Shown here: positions 46,242-56,505 of the stretch, one piece after another | How the letters are laid out: every line of letters begins with the position of its first letter | Numbering within the stretch: position 1 is the first letter of the stretch | DNA from: Phycisphaerales bacterium | Lineage (GTDB): Bacteria > Planctomycetota > Phycisphaerae > Phycisphaerales > UBA1924 | Direction of reading: 5' to 3' | Assembly: GCA_905339235.1 (NCBI GenBank) | Contig: CAJPFG010000015.1 | Span: forward strand, 62,001 to 126,000 | DNA length: 64,000 nt | Program-made: the position numbers and the translations under genes | Notes under the pieces: generated by a model | The model's input: the letters and a program-made list of their open reading frames with translations, nothing else | Databases searched by the model: none | Told to the model about the DNA's origin: nothing

Positions 46242-47765
46242 ATGGCAGAACCCGGTCAAGTTCCTCTGATGCTGGATGGCGGACCCCTTCGCATCGGCGA
46301 TGTTGCGTGGGTTGCTCGCGCGAATGGGGTTGTGACGCTCGCCGCGGCCGCTCGCGCGGCGATGATGCGGTCCAGGGCTGTGGTCGAGTCACAACTCGTT
46401 GACGGCGGCGCGCATTATGGGATCAATACCGGATTCGGGTCGCTCTCGCGGCAACGGGTCGCCCCCGGCGATCTTCGTGATCTTCAGCGCAACCTGGTTC
46501 GGTCTCATTCCGCGGGCGTCGGGCCCCCGCTGCCGCGGGATGTCGTTCGAGGCATGATGCTGTTGTCGGCGGCGTCGCTGGCCCGAGGGCTGTCGGGCGT
46601 GCGGCCGGAGTTGGTTGAGTTCCAGATCGCGCTGCTGAACGCGGGCATCACGCCGATCGTGCCGGAGGTGGGTTCCGTCGGGGCTTCGGGCGATCTGGCG
46701 CCACTGGCGGCGATGGGGTTGGCGATGATCGGTGAGGGGGAGGTATTCCTGCCAAACGGCGAGCGCGCACCGGCGGGGCGAGCACTCGCGTCGGCGAACC
46801 TCAAGCCCCTGACGCTGGCGGCGAAAGAGGGGCTGGCGATCATCAACGGGACGCATCTGATGGCCGCTCAGGGCTCGCTGCTGGTGCATGACGCCGAGGG
46901 GCTATTTGACGCTGCCGTAGTTTCGGCCGGAATGGCGATCGACGCGTGCAAAGGGACGGACGAGTTCCTGGACGACCGGATCCACGCGGCACGCAACCAG
47001 TCCGGGCAACGGCTGGTCGCGGCGCGGCTGCGCGGCCATCTGGCGGGCAGCGAGATCATCCCGAGTCACCGGGAGAACGATCCTCGGGTGCAGGACCCCT
47101 ACTCGCTGCGGTGCACTCCGCAGGTGCTGGGCGCGGCCTGGGACTGCCTGGGTTATGTAAAGGACGCGATCTCGCGAGAACTAGGCGCTGTCACGGACAA
47201 TCCGCTCGTTCTGGATTCCGACATTGTCTCCGCGGGCAACTTTCACGGCATGCCCCTGGCGATCCCGCTCGACGCCCTCACCATCGGGATCGCCCCCATC
47301 GCCGGCATCGCCGAGCGCCGTGTGTTCTGGATGCTCTCCTCGTTCGATTCCGAGTCCGGCCTGCGCCCTTACCTCAGCCCCAAGCCCGGCCTGCACTCGG
47401 GCCTGATGATCGCCCAATACACCGCCGCGGCGTGCTGCAACGAGATCATCGGGCTGGCACACCCCGCCAGCGTCGCAAACATCCCCACCAGCGCCGAGGT
47501 CGAGGATTACAACTCCTTCGGCCCGCGCGCCGCCGCGAAAGCCCGGCGAGCGCTGGACCTGGCCGAGGCCGTGATCGCGATCGAACTCATGTGCGCGGCC
47601 GAGGGCCTGGAGTGCCATCGCCCGCTCAAGTCCGGCGCGGGAGTCGAGCGTGCGTTCTCGCTCGTACGTTCGGTAACCCCCCCACTCTCGGCGGACCGGC
47701 CCCTGACCCCCGACATTGAGGCGATCCGGAACCTGATCCGCGCGCGTGCGTTTACCGGTTGGTAG
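46242..47765 (+). CDS. hutH: Histidine ammonia-lyase
   Basis: 507 residues from the ATG at 46242, preferred over the GTG at 46200 because a GGAG lies about 9 nt upstream and bacterial HutH starts at this point. It removes ammonia from histidine to form urocanate. The MIO cofactor tripeptide Ala148-Ser149-Gly150 is present in [45 protein letters not shown] and [11 protein letters not shown] are family hallmarks. Length is standard. Its 3' end overlaps the convergent hutU gene by 14 nt. Confidence 0.97.
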   Translation: MAEPGQVPLMLDGGPLRIGDVAWVARANGVVTLAAAARAAMMRSRAVVESQLVDGGAHYGINTGFGSLSRQRVAPGDLRDLQRNLVRSHSAGVGPPLPRDVVRGMMLLSAASLARGLSGVRPELVEFQIALLNAGITPIVPEVGSVGASGDLAPLAAMGLAMIGEGEVFLPNGERAPAGRALASANLKPLTLAAKEGLAIINGTHLMAAQGSLLVHDAEGLFDAAVVSAGMAIDACKGTDEFLDDRIHAARNQSGQRLVAARLRGHLAGSEIIPSHRENDPRVQDPYSLRCTPQVLGAAWDCLGYVKDAISRELGAVTDNPLVLDSDIVSAGNFHGMPLAIPLDALTIGIAPIAGIAERRVFWMLSSFDSESGLRPYLSPKPGLHSGLMIAQYTAAACCNEIIGLAHPASVANIPTSAEVEDYNSFGPRAAAKARRALDLAEAVIAIELMCAAEGLECHRPLKSGAGVERAFSLVRSVTPPLSADRPLTPDIEAIRNLIRARAFTGW

Positions 47766-49539
47766 CCCAGCCCCGCATGGGGATGTTCACGTTCTTCTCA
47801 TCGGCGCACCGCTGGGCGATTTCGTATCCCGCATCGGCGTGCCGGAAAACGCCCATCATGGGGTCGTTCGTGAGCACTCGCTGGAGGCGATTGGCCGCGG
47901 CGTCGGATCCATCCGCGACGATGACCTGCCCGGCATGCTGGCTGTACCCGATGCCAACTCCCCCACCATGGTGGAAGGAAACCCAACTGGCTCCCCCGGC
48001 GACGTTCAGGAGCGCGTTCAGGATCGCCCAATCGCTGATGGCGTCCGAGCCGTCCTTCATCGCCTCGGTTTCGCGGTTGGGGCTGGCGACGCTGCCGCAA
48101 TCGAGGTGATCGCGACCGATGACGATCGGCGCACTCACGCGGCCGTCGGCGACGAGTTGGTTGAAGAGCAGCCCGGCCTTGTCGCGCTGGCCCAGGCCGA
48201 GCCAGCAGATGCGGGCGGGCAGGCCTTGGAAGGCAAAGCGCGGCTTGCATTTCGCGAACTCGCCGCGAAGGAGGGCCGCGGGGTTGGCGTGGCAGCCGAG
48301 GATCCAGTCGTGCAGGCGGACGTTGTAGTCGCTCTCGCCGGCGGGGAAGAGTTTGAGGATTTCGTGGTCGGTGATGAAGATGTCGCGCGGGTCGCCAGAG
48401 AGAGCCGCCCAGCGGAACGGGCCGCGGCCGACGCAGAACTGCGGCCGGATGTAGGCGGGAACGAACCCGGGGAAGGCGAACGCATCCTTGAAACCGTGAT
48501 CGAAGGCGCGCTGGCGGATGTTGTTGCCGTAATCGAAGGTGTCGGCGCCGCGGTGCTGGAGTTCGACCATCGCGCGGACGTGCCGGTCCATGGTGGCGGT
48601 GCTGTGCGCCACGTACTCATCCGGGTACTTGGCGCGGAATGCGGCGGCCTCGCCCACCGTCATCCCCAACGGCACGTAGCCGTGGAGCGGATCGTGGGCG
48701 CTGGTCTGATCGGTGAGAACATCGGGCGTGATGTCGCGCTCGATGAGGCGTTCAAGAAGTTCGACGGCGTTGCAGTTGACGCCGATGCTGACGGCGCGGG
48801 ACTCGGACGCGGCCAGCACCGATCGCTCGATGCCGTCGTCCAGAGAATCCGCGATCTCATCGAGATATCGATCCCGCTCGCGCCTGTGCAGGCACGCCAT
48901 GTCCACATCCGCGATCAGGCACGTGCCTTTCGCCAGCGTCACCGCCAGGGGCTGGGCCCCGCCCATTCCACCGCACCCCGCCGTGACGCACAGGCGACCG
49001 GAAAGGTCGCCGCCGAACCGGACCCGTCCGCACTCGGCGAACGTCTCGTACGTTCCCTGCAGAATCCCCTGCGTGCCGATGTAAATCCAGGATCCCGCCG
49101 TCATCTGGCCGTACATGATCAGGCCTTTGTGCGCGAGATCGTCGAAGTGCTTCTGTGTGGCCCACGCGGGAACCAGGTTCGAGTTGGCGATGAGCACCCG
49201 GGGCGCATCCTCGGTGGTGCGGCAGATGCCGACGGGCTTGCCGGACTGAACGAGAAGCGTCTCGTCCGGCGCGAGGTTCTTGAGGGACTCGACAATCGCG
49301 TCGAAGGCTTCCCAGGAGCGGGCGGCCTGGCCGCGGCCACCGTACACGACCAGGTCCTGCGGCCGCTCCGCCACATCGGGATCGAGATTGTTCATCAGCA
49401 TGCGCATGGCCGCCTCGGCCTGCCAGGTCTTGCAGGTGCGGGTCGATCCCCGGGGCGCGCGGACCACGCGAGCGGGAGCGGATGACTGAGGTGACGACAT
49501 TCGAGAACTCATCCCCCGACGAGTCGCGATCGTTCCCAT
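47752..49539 (-). CDS. hutU: Urocanate hydratase
   Basis: 595 residues with AAGGAGA 6 nt before the ATG at 49539. It converts urocanate to 4-imidazolone-5-propionate using tightly bound NAD+. Family signatures include [120 protein letters not shown] and [19 protein letters not shown]. Length fits the family (about 555-675). It acts directly after HutH but is transcribed toward it. Confidence 0.97.
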   Translation of the reverse strand: MGTIATRRGMSSRMSSPQSSAPARVVRAPRGSTRTCKTWQAEAAMRMLMNNLDPDVAERPQDLVVYGGRGQAARSWEAFDAIVESLKNLAPDETLLVQSGKPVGICRTTEDAPRVLIANSNLVPAWATQKHFDDLAHKGLIMYGQMTAGSWIYIGTQGILQGTYETFAECGRVRFGGDLSGRLCVTAGCGGMGGAQPLAVTLAKGTCLIADVDMACLHRRERDRYLDEIADSLDDGIERSVLAASESRAVSIGVNCNAVELLERLIERDITPDVLTDQTSAHDPLHGYVPLGMTVGEAAAFRAKYPDEYVAHSTATMDRHVRAMVELQHRGADTFDYGNNIRQRAFDHGFKDAFAFPGFVPAYIRPQFCVGRGPFRWAALSGDPRDIFITDHEILKLFPAGESDYNVRLHDWILGCHANPAALLRGEFAKCKPRFAFQGLPARICWLGLGQRDKAGLLFNQLVADGRVSAPIVIGRDHLDCGSVASPNRETEAMKDGSDAISDWAILNALLNVAGGASWVSFHHGGGVGIGYSQHAGQVIVADGSDAAANRLQRVLTNDPMMGVFRHADAGYEIAQRCADEKNVNIPMRGWATNR

Positions 49540-49599
49540 GACCGTCTCCTTGACATATCAAGGGTACGGGACGATGGGGTCGATCACAAGTTGAATCTT

Positions 49600-52011
49600 C
49601 TAGTTCGATCCTTCCGTCATCGCGGGGGCACCATGCGTGGCGCTGGTCGGGGGCATCCCGTACAACTCCGGGTGGATAAACGTGCCGACTTGGGTGGGCG
49701 GTTTGGTTTCTTCGACCGCCTTGGGATACGCCCGCGCGAACGGGTCGTTGCGGATTCCGGTAACCGTCCACGACACCTTGAGACCCGGCGAGCCGCCGCC
49801 GACCTTGAAACGGTTGCCCTCGATCTCGATCGCGACGTGGAGCATGGGAGCCGGGGCCCCCACCGCCGTAAGTTGATACTGAAAATCACGGTTGATGGCC
49901 TCGAAGTAGTCGGGCAGGTCAATCCACGCCTCGCCCTGCGCATCCAGGATCGCGTTGCCCCGGTAGATCAGGATCGCCTCGGGCCCTTCCGCGGAGAAGT
50001 GATTGAGATACTTGTTCGCGGGATCGAGAGGGTGGTCGATGCTGAATGCCTTCAGCCCCGAGCCGCCAAGGTTTCCCTCCGAGTACACCCCCCACCCGTT
50101 CGTAGTGCTGCTGGTTCGGCCGATGACGCCGGCATTGACGCCTGATCCATGCGTTGCCATTCCGAAAACACCGGTGCCGTCGCTGCTCGAGGATTGGCCG
50201 TATACGCCCCGGGAGGTCGTGCCCGAGGCGGTGGTGCACAGCCCCACCACGGCGTTGCCGTTGGGGCTGAACACTTCACCTCGAACCCCTACCGTGGCGC
50301 CCGTGGTCGCCCGCGAGAATCCGCTCACGGCGATTCCACTCGTGCTGCTGGTATCACCGGAGATGCCCGTGGCGCTGCCGGTGTTGGCGGTGGAGACGCC
50401 TCGAACGCCGAACCCGGTCGGGCTCGCGGCCTGACCGGAAACACCGACCGACACCCCGCTGGTCGCGCCGGATTGCCCGTACACGCCGCGTCCCGACTCG
50501 CTCTGCGTGGTGCCGGAAACCCCCGTGGCCGACCCTGTCGTCGCGGTGCTGGTTCCCGACACACCCGTTCCGTCGGGGCTCGCGGACGATCCGCGGACGC
50601 CGATATTGACCCCCGAGGTCCTGTCATTGAGGCCAAGCACCGCGACTCCGGCGGTGGCGTTGCTGACCTGACCTTTGATGCCGACTATCGGCGAACCGGC
50701 GCTCCCCGCGCTCGACGTAGCGATCGCCACGAATCCGGGATCCGTTCCTACAACGTGCACACGGTATAGGGGCGACGCCGTCCCGATCCCCACGTTTCCC
50801 GCCGTGTACGAGATGTTTCCGCCGCTTGCCGTCCACGCGTTGCCGGAGTTCGTAGCCGCGCTGGTCTGCAGCGTCCCATCGGGAAACCGGATCCCATCGA
50901 CGCCCGCGGTGCCCGCGATGTGCAGGCGAGCGGTGGGCGAGAGCGTGCCGATGCCGACGTTGCCGGAAAAGTAGTTGCGGCCGCCGACGAAATAGCCCGC
51001 ATAGCCGGAGGCGCTCAGAGTTTCGCCGGAGACGGCGCGGGCGGCTCCCGACGCCGCGCTCACTCGCCCGTACACGCCCGTCCCCGACGTACTGAAACTC
51101 TCGAAGTACCCGCCATAGGTTGTGCCGGTTGTGGAAGGGACCGAGCCAAACATGCCGCGCCCGGCGTTGCTCATGCTTTGCCCGAGCACCCCGTACGTGA
51201 CTCCGGTTGAAGTTGTGGTCCTTCCGAACACGCCTCGCCCGCCCTGGCTGGCGCTCTCGCCCATGACGCCGTAACACGTGCCCAAGGCGGAGGCGCTGAT
51301 GCCGTGGATGGCCGTGGTGCCGAAAATCGTGGAGTTGTTCTGCGCCCGGATGATGTAGGTCGGGCTGACCGCCGTCAGGAGAAGCGGAACGGGCAAACGC
51401 GCGGCGCTCAACGTTCCACTTCCGATATTTGTCGCGTTGAGAGACGTGATCCCCGCCCCCGAGCCGACAAGCACGTTGGTCGCGTTGCTGAGCGAGATCG
51501 CGCCCGTGTACGTACCGCCCAGCCGGGCGCTCGGCAGCGTGCCGCTGGTGATGTTGGCCGCGTTCTGGTAGAACGAAGCCGACTGGCCGTTGAACTGGCT
51601 CGCATTTGTCGCGGTGCCCGCGGAGATCGCGTAGATCGCATTGGGAATCGCGAGCAACTCCACACGCGGCACCACCGCGGTAAAGCCGGTGCCGTTCGAG
51701 CAATCCAGCCCGGTATCCGCCCGCATCTCAATCTCGAGGAATCGCGACTGGCCGGCGAACGCGGCCCCGAAATCCAGTTCGGCCACAAACGCTCCCGATG
51801 TCACGTCCACGTTGTCGGCACACAGCAGGGGACCCACCTGAGTCCCACCGACTTCGGCGATAAACAGCCTGAACCGCAAATCGTGCGCCCCGTTAGCCGG
51901 CGTTCCGAGATCGCCGTGATGAGTAAACGCCGTACCCAGCGGCTGCGCTGACAGGGACATGGGGAACATACCCATCGCCGAAGCGACGTACGCGGGAAAG
52001 CGACGATTCAT
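49600..52011 (-). CDS. Large secreted Gly/Ser/Thr repeat protein
   Basis: 803 residues from the ATG at 52011 with GAGGAG 9 nt upstream. A weak signal peptide (AYVASAMGMFPMSLSA) starts it. After a folded head (about 20-130) come dozens of short repeats such as GVxGxSxSxxGxGVxGxSxxTG (for example GVSGTSTATTGSATGVSGTT), with tail-fibre-like NVGIGTLSPTARLHIAGTAG blocks seen in phage-type and autotransporter-like proteins. The C-terminal part (about 640-790: YFEAINRDFQYQLTAVGAPA) is a folded domain typical of Phycisphaerales secreted proteins. It is likely cell-surface or matrix, and no phage genes adjoin it. Function unknown. Confidence 0.75.
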   Translation of the reverse strand: MNRRFPAYVASAMGMFPMSLSAQPLGTAFTHHGDLGTPANGAHDLRFRLFIAEVGGTQVGPLLCADNVDVTSGAFVAELDFGAAFAGQSRFLEIEMRADTGLDCSNGTGFTAVVPRVELLAIPNAIYAISAGTATNASQFNGQSASFYQNAANITSGTLPSARLGGTYTGAISLSNATNVLVGSGAGITSLNATNIGSGTLSAARLPVPLLLTAVSPTYIIRAQNNSTIFGTTAIHGISASALGTCYGVMGESASQGGRGVFGRTTTSTGVTYGVLGQSMSNAGRGMFGSVPSTTGTTYGGYFESFSTSGTGVYGRVSAASGAARAVSGETLSASGYAGYFVGGRNYFSGNVGIGTLSPTARLHIAGTAGVDGIRFPDGTLQTSAATNSGNAWTASGGNISYTAGNVGIGTASPLYRVHVVGTDPGFVAIATSSAGSAGSPIVGIKGQVSNATAGVAVLGLNDRTSGVNIGVRGSSASPDGTGVSGTSTATTGSATGVSGTTQSESGRGVYGQSGATSGVSVGVSGQAASPTGFGVRGVSTANTGSATGISGDTSSTSGIAVSGFSRATTGATVGVRGEVFSPNGNAVVGLCTTASGTTSRGVYGQSSSSDGTGVFGMATHGSGVNAGVIGRTSSTTNGWGVYSEGNLGGSGLKAFSIDHPLDPANKYLNHFSAEGPEAILIYRGNAILDAQGEAWIDLPDYFEAINRDFQYQLTAVGAPAPMLHVAIEIEGNRFKVGGGSPGLKVSWTVTGIRNDPFARAYPKAVEETKPPTQVGTFIHPELYGMPPTSATHGAPAMTEGSN

Positions 52012-52215
52012 TGAACAGACTCCTCGGGGGGCGATCGCAGCCTCGGCCGCAACCACCCGGGTCGATCCGCCCTTCTTGGGCTACGCGAGTGTATGGGGGT
52101 TGGCGGCGGATCGCCTTGCGAGATTCCTCGTCACGATGTGATCGATCTCCGCGGACGGCGAGAAGTTGCCCGTACACGGCCGCCGAGTGCCCGGCCGCAC
52201 GCAAAGGAGTCAGCC

Positions 52216-52475
52216 ATGATTGCTTCCAGTTCACATCCGCGTCGCTCCTTCTTGCCATCGCCGGTTCGACCGCCTGCCTGCCGGCGGTCGCTCTCGGACA
52301 GGGCTGGCAGCAGTTCGTGCTCGGGACTCATTCACTCGGCGGCACGTTCAACCAGATCGCCGTGTTGGATTCTTACGGGGTGGGCATCACAGGCCCGGCA
52401 CAGATCGTGCCCGCGCCGGCCTCCTGCGTCCTGGCCGCGATGCGGCGCAGACGACGGACTGATCACCGGAACTGA
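52216..52475 (+). pseudogene. Decayed secreted protein with PEP-CTERM-like tail
   Basis: An ATG at 52216 has AAAGGAG at 7-13 nt, but its frame soon becomes non-coding. A frame one base off reads a signal peptide (SASLLLAIAGSTACLPAVALG QGW) and then a short body (FVLGTHSLGGTFNQIAVLDS) that jumps into GVGITGPAQIVPAPASCVLA with AMRRRRR at the end. The VPAP-hydrophobic-Arg tail is a PEP-CTERM-like sorting signal. A frameshift near 52219-52240 and an internal deletion are the simplest reading. Its end overlaps the convergent kinase gene by 13 nt. Confidence 0.55.
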
Positions 52476-55400
52476 GGATTTGTGCCGACGCCGGCAGCAT
52501 CCGGCACGCGCCCGGAGTTCTCGCCGCGTTGAGACCTCCAGAACGGTTCGTTGCCCCTGATGTAGGAACGAAGCCGATCCAGATCGATGATGCCGATCCA
52601 GTGGTCCTGCCCGGAGGTGAACACGCGGTTCCCGTCCGCGCTGATCGCAATCGAAAATATCGAGCGCTCATGCACCTTCAGCGCCGCCAACTCCACGCCC
52701 GCATGCGGATCAACGACGACCACTTCCGGGCCGCGACCAACCACGAACAGCACATTGCCGCTCGGGTGGAACTTCAGATCGAAGACTCCCCACGGGAGCC
52801 CCTCGATGGTCTTCAGCAGCGCGCCGCTTTCAGCGCTCCACACCCGCACGCGACGATCGTCCCCGCCGGTGACGATCAGCGTGCCGTCGGGCGAGCACGC
52901 GGCCGCGCGAACCGTCTTGCCGTGACCCTGAAGGCGATGCCTGACATCGCCGCTGGCTGCGTCCAGCACGATAACGCCGCCCCAGTTGGTGGTGCAGCAC
53001 ACAAGCGATCTCCCGTCCGGGGTGAACGCCACCATGGGCACTCGCCCGAGGAGTTCGACGACCTGCTCCGGGCGCTCCCGCGCATAGAGGTGCACCTTGC
53101 CCGCGCGATCTCCCACCGCGATGGTGGTCCTGTCGGCGCTGTAGCGGGCGCTCCACAACTCCGGCAACCCCGTCGCGACCGTGCGAGCAAGGACGCCGTC
53201 GGGGAGCCATACGTGGATGCAGCCGTCGTGGGATGCCGTCAGGATTTCTGAACCATCGGGAGCAAACTCAACGGAGGTGATGGCTCCAGCGTGCGCGGCG
53301 ACGACCCGTTGGGGTTCGACGCCGTTGCGGATATGCAGGTTGCCCAGATCATCGCCCCAGGCAATCCGCCCGTCCTGCGAACAGGCAACAGCCTGATTGG
53401 TGGTCGGCAGGCTCTCAAGGCGCTCCAGCCACGGGCGGTCCGCGCACTCGTAGACCGTGATTCGCTGCGCATCGGCGACCGCGATCACACCCAGGCCGGA
53501 ATGAGCCGCGAGGGAAACAGTGCTCGAACCGTTCGGGACAGAAAGCACCGGCGACAGGCCGGGAACCCGCCGGACGATCACCGTCCCGTCGTCCAAGCCG
53601 GTCGCCAGAAGGTTGCCAGATTCGTCGAAGCAGAGCCGGTTAATGACGGAGCGGCCGTCGAGCACACGCGGCGAACGTGGATCGTCGTCGCTGAACAGCG
53701 CGAGGTTCTCCTCGATCGCCAGCGCCAGCAGGTGGCCGTTGGGGCTTCGAGTCGGACTGCGGAGCGAGTACGCCACGGGCGGGCGGATTGCCGTGGGCAG
53801 GGCCAACTCGCTCAGCGACTTCCAATCCGGCGGTTCACACAACGATACCCCCACCTCCGACCGAGTATCTCCGCTCAGCAGCAACTGGAGTCGATCCTCA
53901 ACCACCTGGAATCGGCCGGAACGTGGTCCGCCGGGTAACTGCGCAACCATTTCCAGCGTCCCGGCATCAAAAATCCGAACCATGGAGTCATCCGAGCGAG
54001 CCGTCGTCGAAAGCAGGAATCGCCCGTCCGGCGAAACGTCGTTGATGCTGACCGATTTCGGCCACGCCGCGGGCCCGGATATCACCCTGCCGGAATCGAG
54101 GTCGTGAACCGTGATCGAGTCGCTCGAAACCACGGCGGCGAACCGGCCGTTCGAACTCACGACCGGGGTGCTCTTCCCGGTGGAAGCGATCAGATCCGGT
54201 GTGCGTGATAGCCGTCGGCCATCCAGGGACCAGGTCGTTCGGCTGCCGCGGCCGTCGAAAACCCAGACGTTGGCGTTGACGGGGTCCACACCCGCGACGA
54301 CTGGAATGGCCTCACTCCGGGCCCGAAACCGCCTCGGCACGCGAGAATAGAACTCCATGAGCGACCAGGCAGACCGATCGGCGTCGAACCGGCCCGCGAA
54401 GCAGAGCGATTCGCCCGTGCTCATTCCCGACCTCATCGCCTCCGTCCAGAGAATCGACTCGGCGTTCTCGACGTCGCCGGCAGCGCCCATGAGCCGTGCT
54501 CGCTGAATATTGCCCGCCGACAGGGCGGCCTCGGCATCCCGCCGGGAATGGTCCAGGTCGCGCGCCAGGATCGCCAGCCCGATGGCCGCGGACACCACCG
54601 TGAGAGCCACCAGGAGCATCGCGAGCGACGGAACGCGGTGCTTGAAGGCGAGCCGACGGAGCACGTAAACGGCGCTGTCTCGCCGCGCCGAGATCGGATT
54701 GCCGTTCAGGTAGTCCTCGATATCCGCGGCGAACGCGGCCGCGCTGGCGTACCGTCGCGATGCGTCCTTGGCGAGCGCCTTCAGCACGATCGTCTCGGCG
54801 TCGCTGGGCAGACGCGGGACCAGGCGCGACGGAGGGAGCGGTTCTGTGGCGATCACCTGCCGCGACACCTCCGCGAAAGCGCCGTCGCACGGATACGGGT
54901 GCGCTTGTGTCAGGGCGACATACAGGATCAGGCCCAGCGCGTAGACATCGGTGCGAGGGCCGATCGATCCGAGTTCCTCGGAAAACTGCTCGGGGGCGGC
55001 GAACGCCGGCGTCCCCGCGAACTCGTTGGTCATTGTCACGCCCTCGATCGAGCGCGCCAGCCCGAAATCCAGAACCCGGGGCTTGCCGTCCGCATCAACC
55101 AGGATGTTCGAGGGCTTGAGATCCCGGTGAAGCACGCCGCTGGCGTGCGCGTAACCCACGGCATCGGCGATCTCGTGGATCAGCATCAGGATTCGCCTCG
55201 TGCGCTCCCGCGGGGCCGTCCCCTCCAGCGGCCAGCGCTGCCGCACGAATCGATCAAGCGGCACGCCCGAGACATACTCCATCGCGACGAAACGCCGCCC
55301 GTCGGTGGTCGCTCCCGCGTCGAATACCGTCACGATCGCCGGATGCCGGAAGCCCGCCGCGATCTCGATCTCCCGCTTGAAACGGCGGCGCTGCCGTCCG

Positions 55401-55759
55401 GACGCGAACGCGCCCGCGAGGAGCATCTTCACCGCCGCGGGACGATTCGTGTCGGACTGAAACGCCTTGTACACCACGCCCTGCCCGCCGCGCCCGATCT
55501 CCCCCACCAGTTTGTAACCCGGCACGGTGCCGTCCGCCGGCAGAGGATGCGAGCCGCCCACCGTGGACCAATCCAGTCGGGCGTCGAACGCGGTGGCCAG
55601 CGCGCGGCCCGCGGAGCCGAGGAACTGGTGGTTCTCACGTATCTCCTCCGCGGCGGCGCGACATCCCGCGCACATCTCGACGTGCGCCGCAATCGCCGGG
55701 TACGCTCCGCCCGCCACCGCGTACATCTCCAGTTCCGTCGGCGAGGGGCATCGACGCAC
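52463..55759 (-). CDS. Ser/Thr protein kinase with WD40-type propeller
   Basis: 1098 residues from a GTG at 55759, one base after the sigma-factor stop. An N-terminal zinc finger-like motif (His26, Cys30, Cys33 in HVEMCAGC) recalls ZAS anti-sigma domains. The kinase domain (about 82-350) has the GRGGQGVVYKA P-loop, Lys111, HRDLKPSN (211-218), DFG (231-233) and APE (255-257). One membrane helix lies at about 376-398 (SLAMLLVALTVVSAAIGLAI). The C-terminal 680 residues form WD40-like repeats (ILTASHDGCIHVWLPDG, LIVTGGDDRRVRVWSAESG). The kinase faces the cytosol and the propeller the periplasm (predicted). It is paired with the ECF sigma factor encoded upstream. Confidence 0.93.
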   Translation of the reverse strand: MRRCPSPTELEMYAVAGGAYPAIAAHVEMCAGCRAAAEEIRENHQFLGSAGRALATAFDARLDWSTVGGSHPLPADGTVPGYKLVGEIGRGGQGVVYKAFQSDTNRPAAVKMLLAGAFASGRQRRRFKREIEIAAGFRHPAIVTVFDAGATTDGRRFVAMEYVSGVPLDRFVRQRWPLEGTAPRERTRRILMLIHEIADAVGYAHASGVLHRDLKPSNILVDADGKPRVLDFGLARSIEGVTMTNEFAGTPAFAAPEQFSEELGSIGPRTDVYALGLILYVALTQAHPYPCDGAFAEVSRQVIATEPLPPSRLVPRLPSDAETIVLKALAKDASRRYASAAAFAADIEDYLNGNPISARRDSAVYVLRRLAFKHRVPSLAMLLVALTVVSAAIGLAILARDLDHSRRDAEAALSAGNIQRARLMGAAGDVENAESILWTEAMRSGMSTGESLCFAGRFDADRSAWSLMEFYSRVPRRFRARSEAIPVVAGVDPVNANVWVFDGRGSRTTWSLDGRRLSRTPDLIASTGKSTPVVSSNGRFAAVVSSDSITVHDLDSGRVISGPAAWPKSVSINDVSPDGRFLLSTTARSDDSMVRIFDAGTLEMVAQLPGGPRSGRFQVVEDRLQLLLSGDTRSEVGVSLCEPPDWKSLSELALPTAIRPPVAYSLRSPTRSPNGHLLALAIEENLALFSDDDPRSPRVLDGRSVINRLCFDESGNLLATGLDDGTVIVRRVPGLSPVLSVPNGSSTVSLAAHSGLGVIAVADAQRITVYECADRPWLERLESLPTTNQAVACSQDGRIAWGDDLGNLHIRNGVEPQRVVAAHAGAITSVEFAPDGSEILTASHDGCIHVWLPDGVLARTVATGLPELWSARYSADRTTIAVGDRAGKVHLYARERPEQVVELLGRVPMVAFTPDGRSLVCCTTNWGGVIVLDAASGDVRHRLQGHGKTVRAAACSPDGTLIVTGGDDRRVRVWSAESGALLKTIEGLPWGVFDLKFHPSGNVLFVVGRGPEVVVVDPHAGVELAALKVHERSIFSIAISADGNRVFTSGQDHWIGIIDLDRLRSYIRGNEPFWRSQRGENSGRVPDAAGVGTNPQFR

Positions 55760-55760
55760 G

Positions 55761-56369
55761 TCATTCTCCCTCGTCGTACGCGGAGGTCAGTTCCCGGACG
55801 ATCTCACGCAGCCGCTTGATGAGGCGGTTCTTGATCACATATACCGAGTCCACGTCAATCCCGCACTCCGCCGCGACGGCCGGCGCGGGCATCCCCCGCA
55901 CCACGAACAGTTCGAACGCCCGCATCGTGTGCTCTTCCATCCGGGCTGATTGCCGAAGCCTCCCCATCGCCTCCGCCAGGATCGCGGCGTCGCGCTCCTT
56001 CGCCCACACGCGGGAAAGGTGCTCGTCCTCGGCGTCGCCCGCCGGGAGTTCGGCGATCAGCGATTCTCCGCCCGCGCGATGCTCCCCGCGCCGGCGACGC
56101 CGGATGTCGGACGCCAGGTTTCTCGCGATCCCGATCAACCACGAACTCAATCTTCCCCGACCCCGCTCGTAGCGCCCGTTGCGGTACGAGATCGCAAACT
56201 CCGCGAGCGCGTGCTGCGCCAGTTCCTCCGCGTCGTCGGCGGAAAAGTCCAACCGCCGCGCGAATCCGATGAGGACCGCGCGGTACCGGGCTTCGAATCC
56301 CGCCCAGGCCTCGTTGTTCGCCGGGTCTCGCAACCCTTCGATCAACTGCGTCGTCGTTCGCGTTTGCAT
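55761..56369 (-). CDS. ECF-type RNA polymerase sigma factor
   Basis: 202 residues from the ATG at 56369 (MQTRTTTQLI). Region 2 (about 20-90: FEARYRAVLIGFARRLDFSA, DDAEELAQHALAEF, GRLSSWLIGIARNLASDIRR) and region 4 (about 130-190, with an HTH near VAAECGIDVDSVYVIKNRLI) are clear. Such sigma factors next to Ser/Thr kinases form ECF groups common in Planctomycetes, where the kinase is thought to control the sigma factor. The kinase gene starts one base after the stop. Target promoters are unknown. Confidence 0.9.
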   Translation of the reverse strand: MQTRTTTQLIEGLRDPANNEAWAGFEARYRAVLIGFARRLDFSADDAEELAQHALAEFAISYRNGRYERGRGRLSSWLIGIARNLASDIRRRRRGEHRAGGESLIAELPAGDAEDEHLSRVWAKERDAAILAEAMGRLRQSARMEEHTMRAFELFVVRGMPAPAVAAECGIDVDSVYVIKNRLIKRLREIVRELTSAYDEGE

Positions 56370-56505
56370 TTCCCATTCCCACGAGCCGGCGCGCAGTTCC
56401 AGTCTATAACACGACTTCAAGCCGGACGCCGTGTTCATGGTACCATGAGCGCTGGCGAGCCGTGCCACTTTCGGCAGGTCGTCTCCCTGAAACGCAATGG
56501 CGGGC

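Noticed and set aside
47746-49485. 579-residue plus-strand frame over hutU
   Set aside because: Antisense shadow of a fully recognisable urocanate hydratase.
49600-52011. Prophage tail-fibre gene
   Set aside because: No phage structural, lysis or integrase genes adjoin; the protein has a signal peptide-like start and a planctomycete-type C-terminal domain.
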